Assembly: GCA_902806215.1 (NCBI GenBank)
Contig: CADCVT010000204.1
Location: 1-12,697, forward strand
DNA length: 12,697 nt
Direction: 5' to 3'
DNA from: an uncultured Solirubrobacteraceae bacterium
GTDB lineage: Bacteria; Actinomycetota; Thermoleophilia; Solirubrobacterales; Solirubrobacteraceae
The notes beneath the pieces were generated by a model. It made no database searches and was not told where the DNA came from. It was given only the letters and a program-made list of their open reading frames with translations. Below, one piece after another: positions 6,046-11,991 of the stretch (position 1 is the stretch's first letter; each line of letters starts with the position of its first letter). A program made the translations under genes and the position numbers.

Positions 6046-7251
6046 TCAGACTTGCCAGGTGCCGCCGCGCAGGACGGGGACCTCGTCGCCGTCGGTGGTG
6101 ATGCCGGTGACGTCGACGTGGTTGCCGCCGATCATGAAGTCGACGTGGATCTGGCTCTCGTTCGCGCGTGGGTGCTCGGACTCGTCGTCGACGGTGAACA
6201 GGTAGGCGGAGCCCAGCGCGATGTGCGACGCGGCGTTCTCGTCGAGCAGCGTGTCGAAGAAGACCGTCTCGAGCGGGCCGATCCGGCCCTCGCGGTCGAC
6301 GAGCGCGACCTCTCCGAGGCGCGCCGCACCGGGATCGCGCTCGGTGTACGCGCGCAGCAGCTCGGCGTTCTCCTCGGCGTCGATCTGGACGGCGCGGCCG
6401 CCCTCGAAGCGCACCTCGAGACCCCGGATGATCTTGCCGGCGAGGTAGAGCGGCTTCGTCGAGCGCACGGTGCCGTCCACGCGCTCGGGGTCGGGCGTCG
6501 TGAACACCTCCTCGGTCGGGAGGTTCGGCATGTGCTCGATCCCGTCGATCGTCTCGAAACGCGCGGCCTGCCACGACGAGCTCGGCAGGAGCCCGACGAC
6601 GAGATCCGTCCCGGGACCGGTGAAACGCAGCGCGTCGAAGCGCCGCTCGGTCATCCGCCCGGCGGCGGCGACGAGCGTGTCGGCCCGCTCGCGCCACGCG
6701 GCGACCGGATCCGGCGTGTCGAGCCGCAGGACGTGGAGGATCTGCTCCCACAGCTTGTCGTACGCCTCGTCGGGCGAGAGATCAGGGAAGACGAGCTGCG
6801 CCCACCCGCGGGTCGGCGCCGGAGCGGCGCTCCAGTTCGTCGTGCGGTCGTTGACGACCTTCGCCGACTCCTTGAGGAACGGCAGCTGGTCGCGCCCGGC
6901 CCGCGCCGGGTCGATGCCGTCCAGCACGCCGGGGTCGCCCGGCCCGCTGAGCCCGACGCGCGCGCAGCGCAGGTCGCCGAGGGCCAGCAGCCGCTCGCCG
7001 AGCCACGGCGGGACGTACCCGAGCGTGTCGTCGGCAGCGTGCAGCAACCGCGCGCGCTTGACGTGCAGGTCGTGGTAGACCGCGTCGACGTACCTCGCGC
7101 CGGACTTGTAGCCGGCGGTCGCGAGCGCGCGGACGTACTCCTCCTTGCCGATCTCCGCGCCGACGGCGAGGATCTGCCCCGGCTGGAGGTTCGCGCCGAA
7201 GTTGACGACGAGGTCGGCCCACCGATCGAGTGCGTCCGTGGGAGGCGTCAT
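6046..7251 (-). CDS. M29-family aminopeptidase (AmpS/AmpT-like)
   Basis: This 401-aa cytoplasmic metallopeptidase matches family M29, which removes N-terminal residues from peptides with a two-metal centre; length is standard for the family. The metal-ligand regions are all visible: NLPTEEVFTTPD (Glu248 region), GEVALVD (Glu314), VFFDTLLDENAASHIALGSAY (His343, Tyr350) and IHVDFMIGG (His369, Asp371). The ATG at 7251 overlaps the TGA of the upstream 62-aa gene in the motif ATGA, so translation is probably coupled. The gene is the last of a run beginning with a SigB-type sigma factor, an unusual place for a peptidase of general metabolism. Substrate specificity cannot be inferred. Confidence 0.93.
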   Translation of the reverse strand: MTPPTDALDRWADLVVNFGANLQPGQILAVGAEIGKEEYVRALATAGYKSGARYVDAVYHDLHVKRARLLHAADDTLGYVPPWLGERLLALGDLRCARVGLSGPGDPGVLDGIDPARAGRDQLPFLKESAKVVNDRTTNWSAAPAPTRGWAQLVFPDLSPDEAYDKLWEQILHVLRLDTPDPVAAWRERADTLVAAAGRMTERRFDALRFTGPGTDLVVGLLPSSSWQAARFETIDGIEHMPNLPTEEVFTTPDPERVDGTVRSTKPLYLAGKIIRGLEVRFEGGRAVQIDAEENAELLRAYTERDPGAARLGEVALVDREGRIGPLETVFFDTLLDENAASHIALGSAYLFTVDDESEHPRANESQIHVDFMIGGNHVDVTGITTDGDEVPVLRGGTWQV

Positions 7252-7436
7252 TCGCCGAGGGTCTTCTCCTGCTCGGTGAGCTTCTCGCGCAGGTAGGCGG
7301 CCTTGTCGGCGCGGCGCTCGGCGGCGTGCGCCTCGTCGGGTTGGTCGGCCGAGGCGGCGCGTTCGCGCTCGGTCTCCTCGCGGTCGCTCTGCAGCGCGCG
7401 CAGCTCGCCCGTGGTGGGATCGTCGCCGGGGGTCAC
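7248..7436 (-). CDS. Small charged protein between STAS gene and aminopeptidase
   Basis: A 62-aa protein starts at a GTG overlapping the TGA of the STAS gene (GTGA, 7436-7433) and ends by overlapping the ATG of the aminopeptidase gene (ATGA, 7251-7248). Overlap at both ends supports real translation. It is extremely hydrophilic, Glu/Arg/Ala-rich, predicted helical from about residue 9 on (GELRALQSDREETERERA, later AAERRADKAAYLREKL), with no cysteine, membrane segment or known motif. I do not recognise the family. It could be a coiled-coil adaptor for its neighbours, but that is a guess. A longer reading up to 7541 would run through the STAS gene in another frame and is not supported. Confidence 0.7.
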   Translation of the reverse strand: MTPGDDPTTGELRALQSDREETERERAASADQPDEAHAAERRADKAAYLREKLTEQEKTLGE

Positions 7437-7783
7437 ACCGGCGCCGGCTGATCCGGGTCGTCGACCATCTCGATGACGCCGTCGATCCCGGCGATCTCGA
7501 CGATGCGGTGCACGGTCGAGCCCGGGGCGCCGCGCACGCACGTGAAGCGGCCGTCGTTCTCCTCGGCCAGGCGGTGCGCGCCCACGACGACCCGCAGACC
7601 GCTCGAGTCGATGAAGTCCAGTGCCCGCAGGTCGAGCACGATCCAGCTTCCCTGCTGGAGGCGCGGCATGATCGACTGCTCGAGCTCCGGCGCGCTCGCC
7701 ATGTCGAGCTCGCCGTGCGGCGTGAGGACGACGCGGTCGGCCCGCTCGTCCGTTTCGATGGTGAAGGGTTCGACGGCGTCCAT
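7433..7783 (-). CDS. STAS-domain anti-sigma factor antagonist (SpoIIAA/RsbV-like)
   Basis: The 116-aa protein is a single STAS domain. In partner switching the unphosphorylated form binds the anti-sigma kinase and frees the sigma factor; the kinase inactivates it by phosphorylating one serine. That site is visible as DFIDSSGLRVVV (56-67), with Ser60 or Ser61 the acceptor, preceded by the usual G-E-L-D at 24-27 and a hydrophobic IVLDL strand. The ATG at 7783 lies 40 bases after the sigma-factor stop, on the same strand, so the two are likely co-transcribed. Its stop overlaps the start of the 62-aa gene. The matching kinase and phosphatase are probably those at 2519-4685. Confidence 0.92.
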   Translation of the reverse strand: MDAVEPFTIETDERADRVVLTPHGELDMASAPELEQSIMPRLQQGSWIVLDLRALDFIDSSGLRVVVGAHRLAEENDGRFTCVRGAPGSTVHRIVEIAGIDGVIEMVDDPDQPAPV

Positions 7784-7823
7784 GACGTCCGCGGAGGATA
7801 CGGCTACCGCTGGCGGAGGCGCG

Positions 7824-8561
7824 TCAGGCCGCCAGGCGCATGCGGTCGATCGACCGCCGGATGATGCGCGAGACCGCCATCTGCGACACGCCGATGCGCG
7901 TCGCGATCTCGGTCTGGGTGAGGTCGTCCTCGAAGCGCAACCGCAGGACCTCGCGGTCACGCTCGGGGATCGAGACGAGCAGCGAGGTCAGCGTGGCCCG
8001 GTCCTCGGCGGCGTGGAAGCCGCCGTCGACGGCGCCGAGCGTGTCGCCCAGCGTCGGAGCGTCGGGGTCCTCGCCGCGCTGGGACTCGAGCGACGTCGCC
8101 GAGTACGCGTCGCCGGCCTGCTTGGCCTCGAGGACCGCCTCCGGCGTCCGGCCCAGGGCGTCGGCGACCTCGGGGATCGTCGGCGAGCGCCCGAGCTCGG
8201 TCGTCATCCGCACCGTCGCCTTCTCGACGTCGAGCGCCAGCTCCTGCAGCGCGCGCGGGACGCGGACCGACCACGCGCGGTCGCGGAAGTGCCTCCGGAC
8301 CTCGCCGAGGATCGTCGGCACCGCGTACGACGTGAACGCGATCCCGCGGTCGGGGTCGTAGCCGTTGATCGACTTGAGCAGTCCGAGCGAGGCGACCTGG
8401 AGCAGGTCCTCGTAGGACTCGTCGCGGACGCGGTAGTGCGCGGCGAGCTGGCGCGCAAGCGGCATCCACCGTTCCACGAGCTCGCGCCGCAACGCGGGGC
8501 TGCGCTCCTCGCGGTAGCGACGGAACAGCGTCTCGTCCTTGGTCTGTGCGATCGCGGCCAC
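7824..8561 (-). CDS. SigB/SigF/SigG-family RNA polymerase sigma factor
   Basis: The 245-aa protein has the sigma-70 regions of the SigB/SigF group. Region 2 spans about 25-95, with DLLQVASLGLLKSINGYDP, then FTSYAVPTILGEVRRHFRDR. Region 3 (about 100-180) includes RSPTIPEVADALG. Region 4 (about 190-243) has IPERDREVLRLRF and a helix-turn-helix LTQTEIATRIGVSQMAVSRI. Members direct stress or developmental regulons and are held by RsbW-like kinases. I chose the GTG at 8561 because GGGGAG lies 4 bases upstream and the protein then starts like relatives, with D-E-T-L-F-R-R-Y near residue 10. An in-frame ATG at 8597 would add 12 residues. The STAS gene follows by 40 bases. Confidence 0.93.
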   Translation of the reverse strand: MAAIAQTKDETLFRRYREERSPALRRELVERWMPLARQLAAHYRVRDESYEDLLQVASLGLLKSINGYDPDRGIAFTSYAVPTILGEVRRHFRDRAWSVRVPRALQELALDVEKATVRMTTELGRSPTIPEVADALGRTPEAVLEAKQAGDAYSATSLESQRGEDPDAPTLGDTLGAVDGGFHAAEDRATLTSLLVSIPERDREVLRLRFEDDLTQTEIATRIGVSQMAVSRIIRRSIDRMRLAA

Positions 8562-8565
8562 GCTT

Positions 8566-8571
8566 CTCCCC
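8566..8571 (-). promoter_or_regulatory. Ribosome binding site deciding the sigma-factor start
   Basis: GGGGAG on the minus strand lies 4 bases before the GTG at 8561. The alternative ATG at 8597 has no comparable purine-rich site. This favours the 245-aa product. Confidence 0.55.
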
Positions 8572-8610
8572 AGTCGAGGAAAGCGCGACTCGACCATCCG
8601 CGCCGCAAAC

Positions 8611-8629
8611 CACGTTGGGCGCCAACGTG
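8611..8629 (-). terminator. Perfect inverted repeat between CheR-PAS and sigma genes
   Basis: CACGTTGG (8611-8618), a 3-base spacer and CCAACGTG (8622-8629) form a perfect 8-bp palindrome 6 bases after the CheR-PAS stop and 49 bases before the sigma-factor start. As RNA it would be a compact hairpin, followed on the minus strand by GTTTG, so a terminator is possible. As DNA the symmetry also suits a dimeric repressor. Sequence alone does not decide. Confidence 0.4.
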
Positions 8630-8635
8630 TGTTGC

Positions 8636-10480
8636 TCAGCCGCCGTCGGGCGCGCCGAGGCGCTCGGTGACGACGATCGCGCCGGTCACGCCGTCGCTCG
8701 GCAGCACGAGCGGAAGCACCGTGACCTTGGCGGTCAGCGGGCGCCCGCGGCGGTCGGTCGCGGGGACCTCGAGCTCGGCGCGCTCGCTCAGGCCGGACAG
8801 CACGTCGCGCACCGGCTGGCGCAGCTGCTCGAGCGGCAGGCCGATGTCGAGGTTGAGGATGTGCTCGCCCTCGGCCTCCTCCGGCCGCAGCCCCCACATC
8901 TCCTGCGAGTGCTGGTTGTAGACGCGGACGGTCTGGTCGGGGTCGACGACGATCACGCCTGTGCCCATGCTCCCGAGGATCGTCTCCATGAACGCGTTGA
9001 CCTGGTTGAGCTCGAGCGAGCGCTGGCGCAGCTCCTCGTTCATGGTCTCCAGCTCCTCGTTGGTGGACTGGAGCTCCTCGTTCATCGTCTCGAGCTCCTC
9101 GTTGGTCGACTGGAGCTCCTCGTTCGTCGTCTCGAGCTCCTCGTTGGTCGACTGGAGCTCCTCGTTCGTCGTCTCGAGCTCCTCGACCGCCGATTGCAGC
9201 TCCTCGTACGCCGCGCTGAGCTCCTCACGCTTGCGGTCGAGCTCCTGCTCGGTGCGCCGCTGCGCGGTGAGGTCGACGTAGGCGAGGCTCGCACCGACCG
9301 GCTCGCCGTCGAGCAGCAGCGGCGTGATGACGACCTCGATGGACCGGGTCTCGCCGCCCGCGCCGAGGTCGAACGGCGGGAGCGTCGCGCTGTGACGGTT
9401 GGCGATGACCTCGTCGATGTGCCCGCGCAGCTCGGCCGAGCGCATGGACACGTCGAAGTCGCGCAGCGGCTTGCCGAGGTCGTCGGTGCCGACCTGCAGG
9501 AGCCGGCGCGCCGCGGCGTTCGCCTCCACGAGCCGCGCGTCGCGGTCGACGACGACCTGCGGGACGGGCGCGGCGTCGAACGCGCTGCCGCGCACGGTGT
9601 CGCCGGCCATCCCGTCCGCCGGCCCGCTCGTCGCGAACACGAGCCGGTCGCGCAGCGTCGGCGCGACGACCTTCGTGAACAGCCGGCGCTTGCGGTCGAG
9701 CGGCTCGAACAGGTTGCCGTTGGAGACGAGCATCTCCGACTTGCCGAGGAAGAGGTAGCCGCCCGGGTTCAGCGCGAAGTGGAAGCGGCGCAGGATCTGC
9801 GCCTGCGTCTCCGCGTTGAAGTACATGAGCGTGTTGCGGCACAGCAGCAGGTCCACGCGCGAGATCGGCGCGTCCTGCACGAGGTCGTTGCGACCGAAGA
9901 TCACCGCGCGGCGCAGGTCCTTGCGGAACGTGTAGCCGCGCTCGTCGAGCGTGAAGTACCGCTCGCGCATCTCCGGCGGGATCGCCTCCATGCGCTTGGG
10001 CTCGAAAAGGCCGGCGCGCGCCTGGTCGAGTGCCTCGGCGTCGACGTCGGTCGCGTAGATCTTCACGCGCCGCAGGAACGCCTCGTCGCCCAGCGCCTCG
10101 GCGAGCAGGATCGCGACCGTGTACGGCTCCTCGCCCGACGCGCAGCCCGCCGACCAGACCCGGATCGGCGCGTCGTCGTCCTTGGACGCGAGCAGCCGCG
10201 GCACGATCTCCTCGGTGACCGTGTCCCACGCCTCGGGGTCGCGGAAGAACCCCGTGACGTTGATGAGGATCGTGTTGAAGAGCTGCGGGAACTCGTCGGG
10301 GTGCACCTCGAGGAAGTCGAGGTAGTCGAGGTAGGACTCGATGCCGAGCATCTCCATCCGGCGCAGGATCCGGCGCTGGAGGCTCGCGCGCTTGTACCCG
10401 GTGAAGTCGAACCCGCGGTGCTCCTTGAGGTAGTCGAGGAGCAGGTCGAACGACGAGTCGGTCTCGGTCGCCGCCTCCAT
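8636..10480 (-). CDS. CheR-type methyltransferase with two PAS domains
   Basis: The 614-aa protein begins with a CheR glutamate O-methyltransferase: the helical N-domain (about 10-80, ending NVTGFFRDP) and a SAM-binding domain (about 90-275) with WSAGCASGEEPY (109-120), a TDVD acidic strand (144-147) and CRNTLMYF (214-221). A PAS domain (about 302-405, with D-L-T-A-Q-R at its end) leads into a coiled coil (about 410-490) made of 7-residue repeats N-E-E-L-Q-S-T / N-E-E-L-E-T-x. A second PAS domain (about 495-610) follows. No histidine kinase domain is present. The organisation is that of CheB-CheR-PAS proteins found outside flagellar chemotaxis. The ATG directly abuts the stop of the cheB-like gene, so they form one transcription unit. 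No methyl-accepting receptor is in the window; the substrate is unknown. Confidence 0.93.
   Translation of the reverse strand: MEAATETDSSFDLLLDYLKEHRGFDFTGYKRASLQRRILRRMEMLGIESYLDYLDFLEVHPDEFPQLFNTILINVTGFFRDPEAWDTVTEEIVPRLLASKDDDAPIRVWSAGCASGEEPYTVAILLAEALGDEAFLRRVKIYATDVDAEALDQARAGLFEPKRMEAIPPEMRERYFTLDERGYTFRKDLRRAVIFGRNDLVQDAPISRVDLLLCRNTLMYFNAETQAQILRRFHFALNPGGYLFLGKSEMLVSNGNLFEPLDRKRRLFTKVVAPTLRDRLVFATSGPADGMAGDTVRGSAFDAAPVPQVVVDRDARLVEANAAARRLLQVGTDDLGKPLRDFDVSMRSAELRGHIDEVIANRHSATLPPFDLGAGGETRSIEVVITPLLLDGEPVGASLAYVDLTAQRRTEQELDRKREELSAAYEELQSAVEELETTNEELQSTNEELETTNEELQSTNEELETMNEELQSTNEELETMNEELRQRSLELNQVNAFMETILGSMGTGVIVVDPDQTVRVYNQHSQEMWGLRPEEAEGEHILNLDIGLPLEQLRQPVRDVLSGLSERAELEVPATDRRGRPLTAKVTVLPLVLPSDGVTGAIVVTERLGAPDGG
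9032..9241 (-). repeat. 21-bp tandem repeat encoding a heptad coiled coil
   Basis: Ten units of 21 bases run from 9032 to 9241. The seven between 9032 and 9178 are near-identical and alternate in two types, giving a 42-base super-period; the last three are degenerate. Each unit starts CTCCTCG on the plus strand. On the coding strand they encode alternating EELQSTN and EELETTN/EELETMN heptads linking the two PAS domains. Since 21 is a multiple of three, unit gain or loss keeps the frame and only changes linker length. Confidence 0.9.
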
Positions 10481-11455
10481 CTAGAGCTCTCGCCTCGTCG
10501 CCTGCTCGACGAGCTCGATGAGCACCTCGCTGCTCGTCTTCGCCTCCTCGGCCTTGACACCGAAGCTCTCGGCCGTACGGTCGTGACTCATCGCCGCGGC
10601 GCGCTGCGCCATGCCGCGCAGGAACTCCGCGCGATCTTCGAGCAGCCGGGCCGCCGCCCACAGCGCGCTCTCGACCTGGCGTTGCTGCTCGGCGTCGAGG
10701 CTGTCGGGGGAGTACGCGTGACCGACCGAGCAGCGGTAGGCCTTGCGATCGCCGTCGACGTGAGCGTGAAGGACGCCCCCGCAGTCCGGGCACGTCAGGC
10801 GTGTCGGCTCGTCCTGGGGGTCGGGCTTCGCCGCGGGTTCGTCGATCATCGTGGGGTCCACCTTCGTCGTGGCGAGGTCGACCAGACGGTGGGCGAGGTC
10901 CTCCACGGGGAGGACCTCGTCGACGTCGACGTGAGCGATCGCGCTTGAGGGCATGCCGTCGTACTGCGCTTGGCCTGGGTCCTGCACGAGCGCGCGGCCA
11001 CCGCGCCGCTTGATGTGGGCGAGGCCGGCCGTCCCGTCGTCGCGGGTGCCGGAGAGCACCACGCCGATCCCGGCCGGGCCGTAGGACGCGGCGACCGTCC
11101 TGAAGAGCGGATCGACCGCGGGCCGGTGACCGTTCTCGCGCGGTCCCGACCACAGGCGCACCCGATCGGTCTCGACGAGGACGTGGCAGTCCGAGGGGGC
11201 GACGTAGACGCGCCCGGGCCGGAGCGTCTCCCCGTCCTCGGCGGCCGCCGCCGGCAGCGGTCCGGCCCGGTCGAGGATCCGCGGCAGCACGCTCGTGCCG
11301 CCGGCCGAGATGTGGAGGACGACGATGACCGCCGCCGGGAAGTCCGCGGGGAGCCCTCCGACCAGCCCGCGCAGCGCCTCGACGCCACCGGCGGACGCGC
11401 CGACCGCCACCACCGCGCGGGCGGGATCGCCTCCGTTGCTCGACGTCTCGCTCAT
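10481..11455 (-). CDS. CheB-type methylesterase without receiver domain, zinc-ribbon C-terminus
   Basis: The 324-aa protein carries the CheB protein-glutamate methylesterase domain (about 12-195). The catalytic triad is visible: Ser21 in VGASAGG, His48 in IVVLHIS and Asp140 in LSGTRDDGTAG. Chemotaxis CheB proteins have an N-terminal response-regulator receiver, which is absent here, so activity is not controlled by CheA-type phosphorylation in cis. The C-terminal part holds a zinc-ribbon-like set, CPDCGG (Cys222, Cys225) and RCSVGH (Cys242, His246), then a helical tail (about 255-320). This C-terminal module is known from CheB proteins paired with CheR-PAS proteins. The CheR-PAS gene starts right after the stop, and a 90-aa gene precedes by 11 bases. 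Confidence 0.93.
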   Translation of the reverse strand: MSETSSNGGDPARAVVAVGASAGGVEALRGLVGGLPADFPAAVIVVLHISAGGTSVLPRILDRAGPLPAAAAEDGETLRPGRVYVAPSDCHVLVETDRVRLWSGPRENGHRPAVDPLFRTVAASYGPAGIGVVLSGTRDDGTAGLAHIKRRGGRALVQDPGQAQYDGMPSSAIAHVDVDEVLPVEDLAHRLVDLATTKVDPTMIDEPAAKPDPQDEPTRLTCPDCGGVLHAHVDGDRKAYRCSVGHAYSPDSLDAEQQRQVESALWAAARLLEDRAEFLRGMAQRAAAMSHDRTAESFGVKAEEAKTSSEVLIELVEQATRREL

Positions 11456-11466
11456 CTCCCGCGGGA

Positions 11467-11739
11467 TCAGCCCTGCTCCTCGCGCGCGGCGCGCTCGTGC
11501 ATCTCCACCGCGTGCTCGTGCTGGAGCTTCGCGGCCTCGTCGTGACGCTCGGCCGCCTGGTCGTGCACCGCGGCCTCGTCCTCGTGCGCCTGGCGCGCCT
11601 GCTCGGTGGGAGCGTCGTCGGCCTCCTGCCGCGCCTGCGCCGCGCGCTCGCGCGCCTTCTCCGCCCGGTCGGTGGCCGCGCGCTCGCGCTCCTCGCCGTG
11701 GACGGCGTACTGCTCGGCGCGTTCGGCGTCGTCGGTCAC
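11467..11739 (-). CDS. Small, highly charged helical protein ahead of CheB
   Basis: A GTG start at 11739 gives a 90-aa protein made almost entirely of Ala, Glu, Arg, Asp, Gln and His, for example ATDRAEKARERAAQARQEAD and later DQAAERHDEAAKLQHEHAVE. It should be one long amphipathic helix or coiled coil; there is no membrane segment or cysteine. The stop lies 11 bases before the cheB-like ATG on the same strand, so it likely heads the operon. A GGGG lies about 13 bases before the GTG, too far for a good Shine-Dalgarno. I do not recognise the family; repetitive composition makes similarity unreliable. Possible role as scaffold or cytoplasmic partner of the CheB/CheR pair is inference from position only. 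Confidence 0.65.
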   Translation of the reverse strand: MTDDAERAEQYAVHGEERERAATDRAEKARERAAQARQEADDAPTEQARQAHEDEAAVHDQAAERHDEAAKLQHEHAVEMHERAAREEQG

Positions 11740-11768
11740 GGGGTGATCATCCCCGTTTCTCGGCGCGA

Positions 11769-11790
11769 TGCGTCAACGCGTTGCGACGCA
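11769..11790. promoter_or_regulatory. Inverted repeat upstream of the CheB operon
   Basis: TGCGTC (11769-11774) and GACGCA (11785-11790) form inverted arms around the self-complementary core CAACGCGTTG (11774-11783). On the minus strand the repeat contains TTGACG, a possible -35, with GATGAT 19 bases further on as a poor -10 near the GTG start. The site could be an operator or promoter for the leftward operon, or lie in the promoter region of the rightward CAP gene. Confidence 0.25.
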
Positions 11791-11871
11791 ACAGGGGGAC
11801 GTCCGTCCAGGGCACCGTTCAAGCACCCCCGCGGGGCGCCGACTGCCGGAGGGAACACGAACACCGCGCAT

Positions 11872-11950
11872 CCCCCGAAAGGGCACCCCCGCCGTGAGGC
11901 GGGTCCGCAAAGCCACGGGACTCCATGAGTCGGCCGGGCTACCGAAGGTC
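11872..11950 (+). ncRNA. GEMM-I (cyclic-di-GMP-I) riboswitch candidate
   Basis: The 5' leader of the CAP gene at 11992 holds the core of a GEMM-I aptamer. AGGGCA (11880-11885) leads into a 6-bp stem CCCGCC/GGCGGG (11888-11893, 11898-11903) closed by a GTGA loop, a GNRA tetraloop as needed for docking. Next comes CCGCAAAGCC (11905-11914), the signature strand of the ligand pocket, then a second helix GCC-acgg-GACTC-cat-GAGTC-GGC (11912-11934), and finally CCGGGCTACCGA (11934-11945), matching the usual GCCGGGUUACCGA end. The G in the middle of AGGGCA corresponds, if my recollection of the Vc2 numbering is right, to G20, which favours c-di-GMP over cGAMP. A clear P1 helix was not found, so the exact boundaries are uncertain. 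It is called from memory of the consensus, without a covariance search. Confidence 0.65.
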
Positions 11951-11968
11951 TGCATAGGGGCGGCTGCG

Positions 11969-11985
11969 CTCGACCACACGAGAGG
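11969..11985 (+). promoter_or_regulatory. RBS of second CAP gene with possible occluding hairpin
   Basis: GAGAGG (11980-11985) lies 6 bases before the ATG at 11992, a good Shine-Dalgarno. CTCG (11969-11972) can pair with CGAG (11979-11982) and cover part of it. This would be a simple translational expression platform for the riboswitch just upstream. The 4-bp stem is weak, so this part is speculative. Confidence 0.35.
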
Positions 11986-11991
11986 TTCCCC

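Noticed and set aside
5890..7296. 468-codon plus-strand open frame
   Set aside because: Antisense to the tRNA and aminopeptidase; composition is low-complexity Arg/Val/Asp and shows no motif.
7473..8921. 482-codon plus-strand open frame
   Set aside because: Antisense to STAS and sigma genes; no start signal or motif.
9032..9241. Regular repeats that might suggest a CRISPR array
   Set aside because: Units are contiguous 21-mers without spacers and lie in frame within the CheR-PAS gene.
8546..10948. 800-codon open frame on the plus strand
   Set aside because: It is antisense to the sigma, CheR-PAS and CheB genes and is rich in Arg, Val, Leu, Glu and His without domains, the usual mirror of high-GC coding DNA. 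The minus-strand genes have clear catalytic motifs.
9225..11153. 642-codon minus-strand open frame in another frame over CheR/CheB
   Set aside because: Arg/Ala/Pro/Gly-rich with no domain, shifted relative to the two recognisable enzymes.
11800..11991. Cobalamin or ydaO (c-di-AMP) riboswitch as an alternative for the CAP leader
   Set aside because: The ydaO core near a GAATCCGTCA-type strand and the cobalamin box are absent, whereas GCAAAGCC and CCGGGCTACCGA fit GEMM-I in order and spacing.
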